The position numbers and the translations under genes are program-made. From a virus, in IMG/VR virus record IMGVR_UViG_3300030339_000014, positions 1 through 64,000 of that record: a DNA stretch of 64,000 bases; one strand, given 5' to 3'. Of this stretch, positions 34,648 through 44,282 are shown piece by piece. The notes beneath the pieces were generated by a model. It made no database searches, was not told where the DNA came from, and was given only the letters and a program-made list of their open reading frames with translations. Every line of letters begins with the position of its first letter. The first letter of the stretch is position 1.

Positions 34648-35376
34648 TTAATATGTATGAATTTGTTTTTTTGCTTTCCAATACATCATTATTAAATAGC
34701 CTCCTATTAATCCTCCTAAGTGACCAAAATGAGCAATTCCAAATCCTATATTTGGATTTATTAATGATAATATACCAAATATCAATGAGAATGCTGCAAA
34801 TCCATACACAAAATTCTTTATTTTTATTGGAATAACAAAAAATAATAGAATTGATGATTCTGGTGCTAAAAATAAAAGTGCAGCAATTACCCCACTAATT
34901 GCTCCTGATGCTCCTACAGCAGGAGATGGACTAATGAGCATACACAATACGCTTGATGCAATTCCACTTATGAAATATAATAGTAAGAATTTATTACTGT
35001 TGATTGATTTGTCTATAAAATTTCCAGCAAACCATAACGCAAGCATATTACCAAGTAAATGCATAAAACTACCATGAAGAAACATTGATGTTATAATTTG
35101 ATATGGCTGAAAATTAGGATCAGATATATTATAAATAGCTCCGCTATCAATTAATGATGGCATAAAATAACTAATTATGAATATAATAGTATTTAAAATT
35201 ATTAGATACTTTACAGCATCAGTAGAATAACCAATTGACGTGAATTTGTATGCTGTTTCTTTTCTCTTTTGTGTTTTTTTGGTTTTTATTTTATAGTCTC
35301 TGAATTCTTGGGTATCAAGAAGTTCTCTAATTGATTTCATTTTTTCTGAAATTCCATTTCCATTTGTATTTCTCAT
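34648..35376 (-). CDS. Rhomboid family intramembrane serine protease
   Basis: The protein (242 residues from the ATG at 35376) has six or so membrane helices and the rhomboid catalytic dyad: serine in GASGAISG and histidine in AHFGHLGGLIGG. The N-terminal loop motif GNMLALWFAG is also typical. It would cleave transmembrane helices of host or phage proteins. I use ATG 35376 because a longer TTG start at 35409 would place the host-type -7 box (35407-35414) over the start codon. It heads a leftward operon. Confidence 0.85.
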   Translation of the reverse strand: MRNTNGNGISEKMKSIRELLDTQEFRDYKIKTKKTQKRKETAYKFTSIGYSTDAVKYLIILNTIIFIISYFMPSLIDSGAIYNISDPNFQPYQIITSMFLHGSFMHLLGNMLALWFAGNFIDKSINSNKFLLLYFISGIASSVLCMLISPSPAVGASGAISGVIAALLFLAPESSILLFFVIPIKIKNFVYGFAAFSLIFGILSLINPNIGFGIAHFGHLGGLIGGYLIMMYWKAKKQIHTY

Positions 35377-35406
35377 AATTTTAAAATTTATATTTAAATT
35401 GAGATA

Positions 35407-35414
35407 CAAAGATA
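35407..35414 (-). promoter_or_regulatory. Host-type -7 box TATCTTTG
   Basis: An exact TAnnTTTG match about 31 nt upstream of the rhomboid ATG; it rules out the TTG start at 35409. The -33 match is weak. Confidence 0.5.
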
Positions 35415-35498
35415 CTATGTTTATTTCAATAATTGATTATAAATATGATATATTTATAATTATAAATTGATATATTATTCAACTTCCTGATTATTAGA

Positions 35499-35759
35499 TT
35501 AGTCTTCTCTGTCTAATTTTGTGGAAAATTTGTACATTTTGCTTATTTCTACGTGAGCTTTTATTTCTGTCCATCTTTTTCGTAGAATTTTTGTGTCATT
35601 GTCTATGTGATGATCCATCACCAAATAATCAATCCATAGTTGAACATCAATAAAGTTTTTAAACTGAAGAAATAGGGCATATAAATACCATCTATTTCTC
35701 CATAATTTTATATACCAATTTGATGATTCATAAGAAATTATCTTATTTTTCTCCTTCAT
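35499..35759 (-). CDS. Hypothetical protein coupled to the sigma factor gene
   Basis: The 86-residue protein is rich in W/Y and helix-forming residues (NWYIKLWRNRWYLYALFLQF). Its start overlaps the end of the sigma-factor gene by 17 nt, so the two are translationally coupled. Genes in this position often encode anti-sigma factors, but the sequence shows no known anti-sigma domain. Confidence 0.5.
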   Translation of the reverse strand: MKEKNKIISYESSNWYIKLWRNRWYLYALFLQFKNFIDVQLWIDYLVMDHHIDNDTKILRKRWTEIKAHVEISKMYKFSTKLDRED

Positions 35760-36369
35760 TGTAATCTATATCTTTGAATTTTTTTTCTACTTTTTTCCTG
35801 ATTATTGTTCTTCCTTTTTTAATCTGAGATTTTATTGTAGATAGATTTATGTTCAATTCATCTGAAATTTCTTTATATTGCATTCCTTCAATTTCTCTCA
35901 TTATAAGAACTTTCTTATATTTAGAATCTTTTTCCGGTAAATTGTATATTGCATCTTTTATAATAGTTGCTTTTTTTACAAAAATATTATATTCCTCAGT
36001 TGGTTTTTTACTGTCATCATATGCTATGATATTAGATAAGCTAAAATTTATTGCTAAATCTTTATCAATTGAATCTGTCGGTAATCTTTCACTATCTTTG
36101 TGTACTTTTTTGACTATATTTTCTGCTATTTTATATATCCAAGTATTTAATTGTGCACCACCTTCATCTGGCCTTTTGTAAGTTTCTATATTCAACAATG
36201 CTTGAATGAATGCATCTTCTACATGATCTTCTGCGATACCAGAGTCTTTAGTATATTTTGCGATATACCATATTAATTTAGGTTTGTGATTTTTATAAAA
36301 TTCTTGAAAATTTATACCTGTGCGAGTTTCGAACTGTGCTTCGAGTTCATTATTTTTAGTTGATATCAT
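35743..36369 (-). CDS. ECF-like sigma-70 family factor
   Basis: The 208-residue protein has sigma region 2 (LIWYIAKYTKDSGIAEDHVE, then DAFIQALLNI and NTWIYKIAENIVKK) and region 4 with a helix-turn-helix (LIMREIEGMQYKEISDELNI, then STIKSQIKKGR), without region 3, as in ECF factors. It would redirect host RNA polymerase to phage promoters, possibly the TTTTATATATAA sites. A 424-bp non-coding stretch lies upstream. An overlapping 86-residue gene follows. Confidence 0.8.
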   Translation of the reverse strand: MISTKNNELEAQFETRTGINFQEFYKNHKPKLIWYIAKYTKDSGIAEDHVEDAFIQALLNIETYKRPDEGGAQLNTWIYKIAENIVKKVHKDSERLPTDSIDKDLAINFSLSNIIAYDDSKKPTEEYNIFVKKATIIKDAIYNLPEKDSKYKKVLIMREIEGMQYKEISDELNINLSTIKSQIKKGRTIIRKKVEKKFKDIDYNEGEK

Positions 36370-36793
36370 AAAGTTTATGTTTGATTTATTGTATTAAAAA
36401 TGTATTCATTTGTTTTAAAAAATACATTTATTTAACTATTTTTTTGATAATATATAATTCTATCATACAGACTAACATAAGTCTTACTATATTAAATAGT
36501 TATGATTGAGTTGAGAAATTAATTCATTTATGACACATATTAATTTATGTGCTGATAATTTTAATTTGTTCAACATTAGAATATTATATAATTTATACTG
36601 TACTGATAATTTTTTATAATCAGATTTTAAATATTATAATTTATTTAGTCTTATTTTTTTAGTTTTGTATGATTTGTTTAATTGTTAATATTAATTTAGT
36701 TAATTATCTCATTTCTTATATTAATAACTACTATGAATTTCATCTTTTTTTAATGTGTTATTTTTCAGCTCACGTTTCATAGTCAAATTATAT
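36370..36793. other. Non-coding AT-rich region upstream of sigma gene
   Basis: No ORF of useful size, no tRNA-like fold and no clear terminator. It contains two near copies of CTGATAATTTTAATTT and a weak inverted repeat (CACATATTAATTTATGTG). It could be a long leader of the sigma-factor gene or a decayed region; I see no defined element. Confidence 0.3.
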
Positions 36794-37315
36794 CTAAGAT
36801 TCTGTTATGCTTATTATGTTATTTAATTTGTTTTTTCTTATTGTTTTTATATTTTCTTCAAACTTAAATTCGTAAATAGGTATGTGCTTATCAGTAAAAT
36901 GTTCATATTCAACATCAACATACACAATATCTTCCGATTTTACTATTTTACCTTTTTTCCTATGTGATAATAATACAACAACATCACCAACATTAGGCTT
37001 GTATAATATTCTATTTTTTTCAAAGAAATTAAAAGGATTGAAATAATTTATGAATTTAATAAATTCATCATCCGTTACTTTTATGCATTTTTTATATTCA
37101 AAATTGCTTATGCTATTTCCTTTTAATATTTTTTTAAAAAATACCCCTAAAATATCATATATATTAATTACCATATCACCTGTAAATATTGGTATGTTAT
37201 ATTTATCATAACCAACTAAATAAGATTCTGACTCAGTTGATGTATATTTCATATTTCTATCTGTGTATGTTTTCATTCTTATTTTATTTATTGAACTTGT
37301 TGTTATACAAGCCAT
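36794..37315 (-). CDS. Hypothetical protein
   Basis: The 173-residue protein has several GD-containing strands (IPIFTGDMVINIYD, KPNVGDVVVLLSHRKKGKIV) that may form small beta-barrels like the KOW-type tagged proteins, but lacks the tags. It is preceded by a good two-part host-type promoter (37339-37369). Confidence 0.5.
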   Translation of the reverse strand: MACITTSSINKIRMKTYTDRNMKYTSTESESYLVGYDKYNIPIFTGDMVINIYDILGVFFKKILKGNSISNFEYKKCIKVTDDEFIKFINYFNPFNFFEKNRILYKPNVGDVVVLLSHRKKGKIVKSEDIVYVDVEYEHFTDKHIPIYEFKFEENIKTIRKNKLNNIISITES

Positions 37316-37338
37316 ATGTTTTTTATTGTTTGTTTATA

Positions 37339-37369
37339 TAAAGGTAGTAAAAAAATTGAATAAAACAAA
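37339..37369 (-). promoter_or_regulatory. Host-type promoter (TTTG-N19-TACCTTTA)
   Basis: Minus strand: TTTG, 19 bp, then TACCTTTA, close to the Bacteroidetes sigma consensus. It would start transcription shortly before the ATG at 37315. Confidence 0.6.
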
Positions 37370-37516
37370 TTTTATCATCATTTATTTTGCATCTTTTCCT
37401 GCTATTTTTCAATTAATCTATTTAATATATATTGTAAGTGAAAAAGTAAAATATCACCAATTAGTATTTTTTTTTATAAAAATATTTAATATATACATAA
37501 AAATAATTTTTAAATT

Positions 37517-40500
37517 ATGCCAATAAAAGACGCAGATTTCGGAAAATACAAAAGACCAGGTATTTTCTTTCAGGAAATAGATCAAAGTATTGTTCAACTT
37601 CCAGTGCAAAATGTTTTAATTAATTTAGTTCCTGGATTTTCAAAAAAAGGTCCATTTAATACTCCTATTTATGTTACAAATCCATCTGATTTTAGTACAA
37701 TATTTGGAGATGATGATAGAAGATTAGAAAATAAAGGTTCTTTTTTTCACAAAACAGTTAAACAAATGCTTAAAAGTGGTCCAGTTTGGGCTTTGAACCT
37801 TTTAGCAACAGATCCAAATAGAGATAAAGTGGATTTGCAATCTATAGGTGTTTCAGCAAGCATCAATTCTCAAAATGGTGCAGTTGTTAGATCTGCATAT
37901 GAGTCATTTTATAATAGACAAGATTTCTGGGAAAGAGATACAGATTCTTTTTTGAATGTAGTAAAAGCAAATAATTTTGGTGTTCAAGATACTGATAGAT
38001 TGTTTCACATCACAAATATGAGTGATACTGTAATAACAGTATTTATGTTTAAATCATCTGTTTCTGGCTTTGACGTTACTGCTGAAGCATGGTATGGTGA
38101 TAGAACAAAGGTGCCAGCTTATCTCGATTATAGAGATTGGATATCAGATTACTTGGTGTCTGTTGTTGTTGTTGCAGGTGATTGGTCAGATTACAAAACA
38201 TTGTCTAATGATACCACATTTAGCAAATATTTTAATAGAAATGGTTTAATTAAAACTAAAATTTCATCATTCCTTAATGAAGGTACTGTATCTATTCTTG
38301 CTAGTTATGATTGCTCATTAATTCCATATTTTAAAGATTTGAACAATAGAGATATGTATATTAAAAATATTATAAATAATGACACAGATAAAACTGGATT
38401 GTTCTGTGCATATAACGAAGATGTTCTACTAGAGGCTGATTTTAGAGTGAGTAGTCTTGATATTATAGGTGGTACAATTGTCAATGAAGATGTGAATAAT
38501 GTTAATTTTATGTCATATAATACAACTCTAAATGAACAAATAAAATATTCTCAAAAATATTTAGATTCTACTAATAATGTTATTACTAATAATTTAGATA
38601 GTTATAATACAGATTTTATTTCAGACGGAGTTGATGTTAGATCAGGCGCTTATGTAAATGGTAATATATTTGGTGTTACATGTAATACAACATCAATAAC
38701 AGGAACAACAGGAGGAACATTATCTACTAGTTTTACATTCAGTCCTAATGCATATTATGTAATAGGCGGCTCAATGATAACAGGAGGAACTTTTGTAGTT
38801 AATCATTCATCTAATGTACCATATCAATATGGTTCTAGATATGATGTTCTTTATCTTACTAATGATAATACCATTAATGTATTAGAAGGAGTTGCATCAC
38901 CTTCAGTGACTGGTGCAATTTTACCTGATTATTTATTTAGCTTAACAAATACTATAATTGTTGGATATGTAAGAATAGTAAATTCTGGTTCAACAGCAAC
39001 ATTAACATATAATCCAATATCTATTGATTCTAGTGGATATATTGCAGTTGGAACTGTATCAGGTTATAAAACTGTTATAAGTGACGGTTTCGATACTCAA
39101 GCTTATATGAATATAGAATTTGAAGGTACATCTGGGCAAACAGGAATTTATAATAATTATAATTATATTAGAGAATCACAAGCATTTTATGAAATTTATG
39201 AAAATGTTAATACAAAAAGTGTTTTAATTCAACAAAACGTTGGCGATTTTATTGCTGGATTTAAAGACTCAGTATCATCAGTTTCTGCTACAGAAGCAAC
39301 ATCAAATCACAATGCAAATATTAAAATATATATTAATAGTAATGAACCTAGTAAATGTCATGATGGTAATGTATTCTTAATGTATTATACTGATGATGAA
39401 TTTTTGTTACATGATAAAATTGTTGATACAACAACATTAATAACAAGATATGATGTTCTTGGTACATCAGGACAAACAGGAATTGTGTCACAATATTCTA
39501 AAATGTATTTGGATTATTATAATGGTGTTATTAATAATTATGATTATTTTTATGTTAATAATAATAGCGGATCAACCAAAATATACTTAGAAATGTTTAT
39601 TGATCAAAATAATATATTAACAGTTAATTTCTTATCATCAATTAATCCATCTACATCATATTCTGTTTCCAATGCAAACTGGGTAAATGTTAATGAATAT
39701 AATAATAGTTTAAATATATTTTCTAATAGAAGTAATTGGAAACAATCTGTTGAAATTTTAAAAACTGATGTTGATGATCTTACAATTTGCCAACAAATTT
39801 ATATTGACAAAAATAGATATTCTGAAATAACAATAGGTAGTTTCTTAACAGCATATTATGATGAATCATATTGGGCAGCACCTAATGGTGAAGGCTATTT
39901 AGAAGGATCTGTTCCTAGAAAATTGACCAGAATTATTAATGTTAAAAATGATCCAACAAATGTTGATAGAAAAATAATTTATACTGATGCACCTATTAAA
40001 ATTGATACATTTAATTTAAGTGGACAAACACAATCTTTACAAACATTTAGTTATTCTGAAATTGATGTGTATGTTGATGAGTATAAAGCTTTAGTTTTAT
40101 CTTCATTTAAAGTACATGCAGATTCTATTCCTAATGGTACTGATGCAAGACAAAATTCAATACTTGATATTGTAGATATGAATACTAATCTTGGAAAAGC
40201 ATTAGCAGATAAGAATAAAATTTCATGGAGATACCTTGTTGATTCATTTGGATTAGGACTTACTCCAGTTAATGGACTTGGTTCAAAACAACAACTTGTT
40301 GACCTTTGTGGATTGAAACTTAACTGTTTAGGTTTTATTAGTATGCCAAGTGCTAAAATATTTAGAGAATCAAATAATCCATCATTTGTGAATGCTGATT
40401 ATACACTAAATTTAGAATTTGTGAAGGCAGGAGCTGATGATAGTAAAAATCCAGATTATTATTATCAATTTGCTCAACCAAATCAAGGAATTGACGGTAG

Positions 40501-41146
40501 AAGTTGTGTTGGATATTTCTTTCCATATATTAGAATATATGATAATGGTATACCAAAATGGGTCCCACCAGCAGCTTATGCAGCTACAACTTATATGCAG
40601 AAATTTACATCTAATGTTGCAGGTATGACTCCTTGGACAATATGTGCAGGAATAACAAATGGTAGAGTTCAAACCATCACTAAAACTGAAATGGACTTTA
40701 ATAATACAGATCTTGAATCTTTACATGGAATGAATGCAAATCCAATTGTTTATAAATTGAATAACGGATATTGTATCAATGATGAAACATCAGCACAAGT
40801 ATTTCCATATTCATCTCTTAGCTTCTTACATTCAAGAGAAGTTCTTATCGAACTTGAAAATAGAATGTATGATATGTTATTAGGATATCAATGGCAATTT
40901 AATACTGCAGAAATTAGAGCAGAAATTAAATATAGAGCTGATAAAATTTGTAAAGATATGCTAGATAATGATGCATTGTATGATTTCTGGAATGTTTGTG
41001 ATGAAAGTAATAATAATGATTATGTTATTGATTTACAGATGGGTGTAATTGACACATATGTAGAATTGATAAAAGGAATGGGAATTATTGTTAATAATAT
41101 TACAATAATGAAGAAAGGTGATATAAAATCAATGGGATTTCATTAA
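37517..41146 (+). CDS. Contractile tail sheath protein (gp18-like), unusually long
   Basis: The 1209-residue protein starts with a sheath N-domain (KRPGIFFQEIDQSIVQLPVQ, then INLVPGFSKKGPFNTP) and ends with the conserved sheath C-domain (YSSLSFLHSREVLIELENRM, then DFWNVCDESNN and VIDLQMGVIDTYVELIKGMG). T4 gp18 has 659 residues. The extra length is in the middle (about 350-760): a threonine/glycine-rich, beta-like insertion with two GTSGQTGI motifs, probably surface domains. It forms the contractile outer tube. A terminator follows. Confidence 0.85.
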   Translation: MPIKDADFGKYKRPGIFFQEIDQSIVQLPVQNVLINLVPGFSKKGPFNTPIYVTNPSDFSTIFGDDDRRLENKGSFFHKTVKQMLKSGPVWALNLLATDPNRDKVDLQSIGVSASINSQNGAVVRSAYESFYNRQDFWERDTDSFLNVVKANNFGVQDTDRLFHITNMSDTVITVFMFKSSVSGFDVTAEAWYGDRTKVPAYLDYRDWISDYLVSVVVVAGDWSDYKTLSNDTTFSKYFNRNGLIKTKISSFLNEGTVSILASYDCSLIPYFKDLNNRDMYIKNIINNDTDKTGLFCAYNEDVLLEADFRVSSLDIIGGTIVNEDVNNVNFMSYNTTLNEQIKYSQKYLDSTNNVITNNLDSYNTDFISDGVDVRSGAYVNGNIFGVTCNTTSITGTTGGTLSTSFTFSPNAYYVIGGSMITGGTFVVNHSSNVPYQYGSRYDVLYLTNDNTINVLEGVASPSVTGAILPDYLFSLTNTIIVGYVRIVNSGSTATLTYNPISIDSSGYIAVGTVSGYKTVISDGFDTQAYMNIEFEGTSGQTGIYNNYNYIRESQAFYEIYENVNTKSVLIQQNVGDFIAGFKDSVSSVSATEATSNHNANIKIYINSNEPSKCHDGNVFLMYYTDDEFLLHDKIVDTTTLITRYDVLGTSGQTGIVSQYSKMYLDYYNGVINNYDYFYVNNNSGSTKIYLEMFIDQNNILTVNFLSSINPSTSYSVSNANWVNVNEYNNSLNIFSNRSNWKQSVEILKTDVDDLTICQQIYIDKNRYSEITIGSFLTAYYDESYWAAPNGEGYLEGSVPRKLTRIINVKNDPTNVDRKIIYTDAPIKIDTFNLSGQTQSLQTFSYSEIDVYVDEYKALVLSSFKVHADSIPNGTDARQNSILDIVDMNTNLGKALADKNKISWRYLVDSFGLGLTPVNGLGSKQQLVDLCGLKLNCLGFISMPSAKIFRESNNPSFVNADYTLNLEFVKAGADDSKNPDYYYQFAQPNQGIDGRSCVGYFFPYIRIYDNGIPKWVPPAAYAATTYMQKFTSNVAGMTPWTICAGITNGRVQTITKTEMDFNNTDLESLHGMNANPIVYKLNNGYCINDETSAQVFPYSSLSFLHSREVLIELENRMYDMLLGYQWQFNTAEIRAEIKYRADKICKDMLDNDALYDFWNVCDESNNNDYVIDLQMGVIDTYVELIKGMGIIVNNITIMKKGDIKSMGFH

Positions 41147-41162
41147 TCAAATATAATAAATA

Positions 41163-41201
41163 AAAAAAAAGAGAAATAATTTAATTATTTCTCTTTTTTT
41201 T
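41163..41201 (+). terminator. Terminator after the sheath gene
   Basis: A strong hairpin with A and T tracts. Its 23-bp core (41171-41193) is identical to that of the terminator at 44246-44282. Confidence 0.85.
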
Positions 41202-41257
41202 ATAAACTTTATATTAAAAAATTTATTATTAGAGTAATAAAAACATACGTAGAGTTT

Positions 41258-43045
41258 ATGAACAAAAATGAAAATGTAGAAGCAATAAAAAAAGAAAATG
41301 GTCCTTCTGGAAGAATGTACGCAGAGAAATACGTTAAAAATAATTATCCTGATATTTTTAATGATGTCATAGAATTTTGTAATGATAAATTGATAGATTT
41401 ACCATTTAAAGAAAAAGTTTATCATTATGTTAATGATTTAAAAGAAATTATATATTGCTCAAATGAAAATTGTCATAATATAGTAAAATTTAAAAATTCA
41501 ACATTGGGCTATAGTAAGCGTTGTTCAAATTCTTGTGTGAGTAGTGATCCTGAAATAAAGAAAGTCAAAGAAGAAAAATCATATGCCAAATACGGAACTA
41601 AAGCACCTGGTATGAATAAAGATATTAAAGAAAAAATGATAAAAACCAATCAAGAAAGATATGGTAGTAATAGTCCTTTGCAAAACGATGAAATACAAAA
41701 AAAATCTAAAGACACATTATTTAAAAATTATGGAGTTAATAATCCAAACAAATCTGAAGAAATAAAAAAATTAAGAATTGAGTCTTTCAAAAAAAGTAAT
41801 TATAAAGAAAATTATACAAAAACTATGATGGCTCGTTATGGAGTAAAATATACTTTTCAGAATGAAGAATTTTTCAAAAAATCTAAAGATACATTATTTA
41901 AAAATTATGGAGTTAATAATCCATATGAAAATAAAGATATATTGAATAAATCTGTGAGTAATAGAAAAAATACAATTAAAAATAATAAAATATTGAATCA
42001 AGATAATAATATAATTGATGTTGATTATGACGCAAGAGAATATTTAATGAATTGTGATTCTGGAAAAAAACACACGTTTAAGATTAGTTTTGAATTATTT
42101 AAATCCAGAAAACAATTTGCAAATTACATGTGTACTGAATGTTTTCCAGAGCATTTTAATCAAACTTCAATGAGTGAATTCGAATTACTTAATTTTATAA
42201 AAGAAAATTATGATGATGAAATTATAGTAAATAGTAAGAAAATTATTTCTCCATATGAATTAGATATTTATTTACCAAAAATGAAACTTGCATTTGAATT
42301 TAATGGTATTTATTGGCACAGTGAAGTATATAAAACAAGTGATTATCATTTAAAAAAGACTGAATTATCAGAAAGTAAAGGAATAAAATTAATTCATGTT
42401 TATGAAGATGATTGGACAAATAAGAATCATATTATTAAATCAAGAATATTAAATTTATTGAATAAAAATGATAGTGTATTATATGCAAGAAAATGCGAAA
42501 TTAAAGAAATTGCTGATAATATTTTATTGAAAGAATTTTTAGATAAAAATCATATACAAGGATTTATTGGCGCACAAATAAAAATAGGATTATTTTTTGA
42601 AAATGTTCTAGTTAGTTTAATGACATTTGGAAATCAAAGAAAAAATATGGGAATAAAAAGTCATGATGGCTCATATGAACTTTTAAGATTTTGCAACAAA
42701 TTAAATACCAGTGTAGTTGGAGGAGCATCTAAATTATTTAAATATTTTTTAAAAACATATGAATATAATGAAATTGTTACATATGCAGATAGAAGTTGGA
42801 GTCAAGGTGATTTGTATTATAAATTAGGTTTTGAATTCGTTCATAAATCTAAATCTAATTATTATTATGTGATAGATGGTATACGTAAAAATAGATTCAA
42901 TTTCAGAAAAGATATTCTTATAAAAGATGGATATGATAAAAACAAAACAGAACATGAAATAATGTTGGAAAGAAAAATATATAGAATATATGATTCTGGA
43001 CAATTGAAATTTATTTGGAAAATAATTAATATCAATAAACATTAA
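41258..43045 (+). CDS. Homing-type endonuclease (Hef-like) with KYGV repeats
   Basis: The 595-residue protein has an N-terminal zinc-binding region (YCSNENCHNIV, RCSNSC), KYG repeats (FKNYGVNNPNKSEEIKK and similar) and a Vsr-like nuclease core: ELDIYLPKMKLAFEFNGIYW, HSE, YHLKKTELSESKGIKLIHVY, then EDDW. A further domain at the C-terminus (RFCNKLNTSVVGGASKLFKY) follows. This is the architecture of Hef-like homing endonucleases of T4-like phages. It lies between the sheath and the tube gene. Confidence 0.75.
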   Translation: MNKNENVEAIKKENGPSGRMYAEKYVKNNYPDIFNDVIEFCNDKLIDLPFKEKVYHYVNDLKEIIYCSNENCHNIVKFKNSTLGYSKRCSNSCVSSDPEIKKVKEEKSYAKYGTKAPGMNKDIKEKMIKTNQERYGSNSPLQNDEIQKKSKDTLFKNYGVNNPNKSEEIKKLRIESFKKSNYKENYTKTMMARYGVKYTFQNEEFFKKSKDTLFKNYGVNNPYENKDILNKSVSNRKNTIKNNKILNQDNNIIDVDYDAREYLMNCDSGKKHTFKISFELFKSRKQFANYMCTECFPEHFNQTSMSEFELLNFIKENYDDEIIVNSKKIISPYELDIYLPKMKLAFEFNGIYWHSEVYKTSDYHLKKTELSESKGIKLIHVYEDDWTNKNHIIKSRILNLLNKNDSVLYARKCEIKEIADNILLKEFLDKNHIQGFIGAQIKIGLFFENVLVSLMTFGNQRKNMGIKSHDGSYELLRFCNKLNTSVVGGASKLFKYFLKTYEYNEIVTYADRSWSQGDLYYKLGFEFVHKSKSNYYYVIDGIRKNRFNFRKDILIKDGYDKNKTEHEIMLERKIYRIYDSGQLKFIWKIININKH

Positions 43046-43094
43046 TTAAATATAAACATTAATTAAAAAAATTTAGAATATAGAAAAATAGTAG

Positions 43095-43102
43095 TATCTT
43101 TG
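43095..43102 (+). promoter_or_regulatory. Host-type -7 box TATCTTTG
   Basis: An exact TAnnTTTG match 47 nt upstream of the gene at 43150; TTTA stands near the -33 position. Confidence 0.55.
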
Positions 43103-43149
43103 TATATTCAAAAAAAAATTAATATATACAACAAAAACAAATAAAGATT

Positions 43150-43491
43150 ATGAAAAAAATTAAAACATTTGAAGAACAACAGAATTATTTAGGTGTAGAA
43201 GATTATCGAAAAGAAATTGTAAAAAGTGATGGTATTAAAAAATCTATTTTTTTTAATGTTATTAAAAGTGGTAAGATTTCTGGTTTGACAGATGAAGAAA
43301 TAGAAGAATTTAAAAAATTTATTTTATCTTTAGAAAAACATGATGCTATTATGATTTTATTAAAATTTATTGATAATAATATTAAAAATAATAGTATTGG
43401 ATCTAATAATAAGATGAGCTTATTTTTATCAGATGATAGATTTTGTGAATTATATAATTATGCAATTGAAAGTTTTAATAAGTATAACTAA
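43150..43491 (+). CDS. N-terminally tagged small protein
   Basis: The 113-residue protein begins MKKIKTFEEQQN, a family-type N-tag. The C-terminus (FNKYN) only loosely recalls the C-tag. The middle is helical. A host-type -7 box precedes it, so unlike most structural genes it may be expressed early. Confidence 0.55.
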   Translation: MKKIKTFEEQQNYLGVEDYRKEIVKSDGIKKSIFFNVIKSGKISGLTDEEIEEFKKFILSLEKHDAIMILLKFIDNNIKNNSIGSNNKMSLFLSDDRFCELYNYAIESFNKYN

Positions 43492-43507
43492 TTTAAAAAT
43501 CAAAAAT

Positions 43508-44221
43508 ATGAAAGTAACAACAGAAGATTGCATCAAATTAATAGTTGAACATTTAATTGAGAAAGAACACAACTTCACCAATGCTAAAGATTGGAAAAGG
43601 ATTTCTAAATCAGGCACAGGTGATAATATCATCCGTAAGTTTCAAAACAAAGTTTCAAATAGAGAAATCTATGTCAGAGCAAGTGAATCTGAAATATTTG
43701 AAGTTAGTGATAAAGAGTTTGGAATGGTAACTAACTTTAAAAAATTCTCATCGTTAACTTCAGATTTGGAAAAAGATTTTCCATATAAAGAAGTTTTTGA
43801 TTATGCTACTGTGTATTTAAAAGAAAAACCATCATATGGTGATTTATCTGGTAGTATTGATGATGATGAAATGAAAGAAGATGAATATAAAAAATTTGAA
43901 ATTGAAAAAGGAACAAGAATAGGGTTTGGTGAACAAGATGGAACTGACAATCAAGGTGAATATAATGATGATTTTGTAATTAAAGGTGTCATAGATTTCA
44001 CAAAAAAAGGATATTATTATAATTATGAAGAAAGATTTATATGTGATGGTATTATTACTTTTGAAGTTGAGAAAGGTAACGGTTATGTACCATCTCAAGA
44101 ACCTGTTGATTTAATTGAAACTGATTATGATAATGGAGGTGGTGAAAAAATAAATAATAAATCTAAAATTAAAAAACTGGTTGGTTTGTATAAATTAAAT
44201 GTTCTTTTGATTGGTGTATAA
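43508..44221 (+). CDS. Hypothetical protein
   Basis: The 237-residue protein starts at ATG 43508 (MKVTTEDCIKLI) after the previous gene's stop; an upstream in-frame ATG at 43433 lies inside that gene. The sequence is acidic (SGSIDDDEMKEDEYKKFE, ETDYDNGGGEK) and has no recognised domain. It is closed by a terminator at 44246-44282. Confidence 0.6.
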   Translation: MKVTTEDCIKLIVEHLIEKEHNFTNAKDWKRISKSGTGDNIIRKFQNKVSNREIYVRASESEIFEVSDKEFGMVTNFKKFSSLTSDLEKDFPYKEVFDYATVYLKEKPSYGDLSGSIDDDEMKEDEYKKFEIEKGTRIGFGEQDGTDNQGEYNDDFVIKGVIDFTKKGYYYNYEERFICDGIITFEVEKGNGYVPSQEPVDLIETDYDNGGGEKINNKSKIKKLVGLYKLNVLLIGV

Positions 44222-44245
44222 ATAATTAAAAACAAATAAATAAAC

Positions 44246-44282
44246 AAAAAGAGAAATAATTTAATTATTTCTCTCTTTTTTT
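44246..44282. terminator. Terminator, repeat of the 41163 hairpin
   Basis: Shares an identical 23-bp hairpin core with the terminator after the sheath gene. It lies between convergent genes. Confidence 0.85.

Noticed and set aside
35377-35409. Longer TTG start for the rhomboid gene
   Set aside because: The TTG belongs to the -7 box TATCTTTG; the same reasoning excludes the TTG start at 63207 for the gene before the tmRNA.
36370-36793. Replication origin in the long non-coding stretch
   Set aside because: Only weak repeats and no iterated binding sites or clear strand-composition change that I can establish by eye.
42824-43042. Minus-strand ORF at the end of the Hef-like gene
   Set aside because: Antisense shadow of a well-supported coding region.
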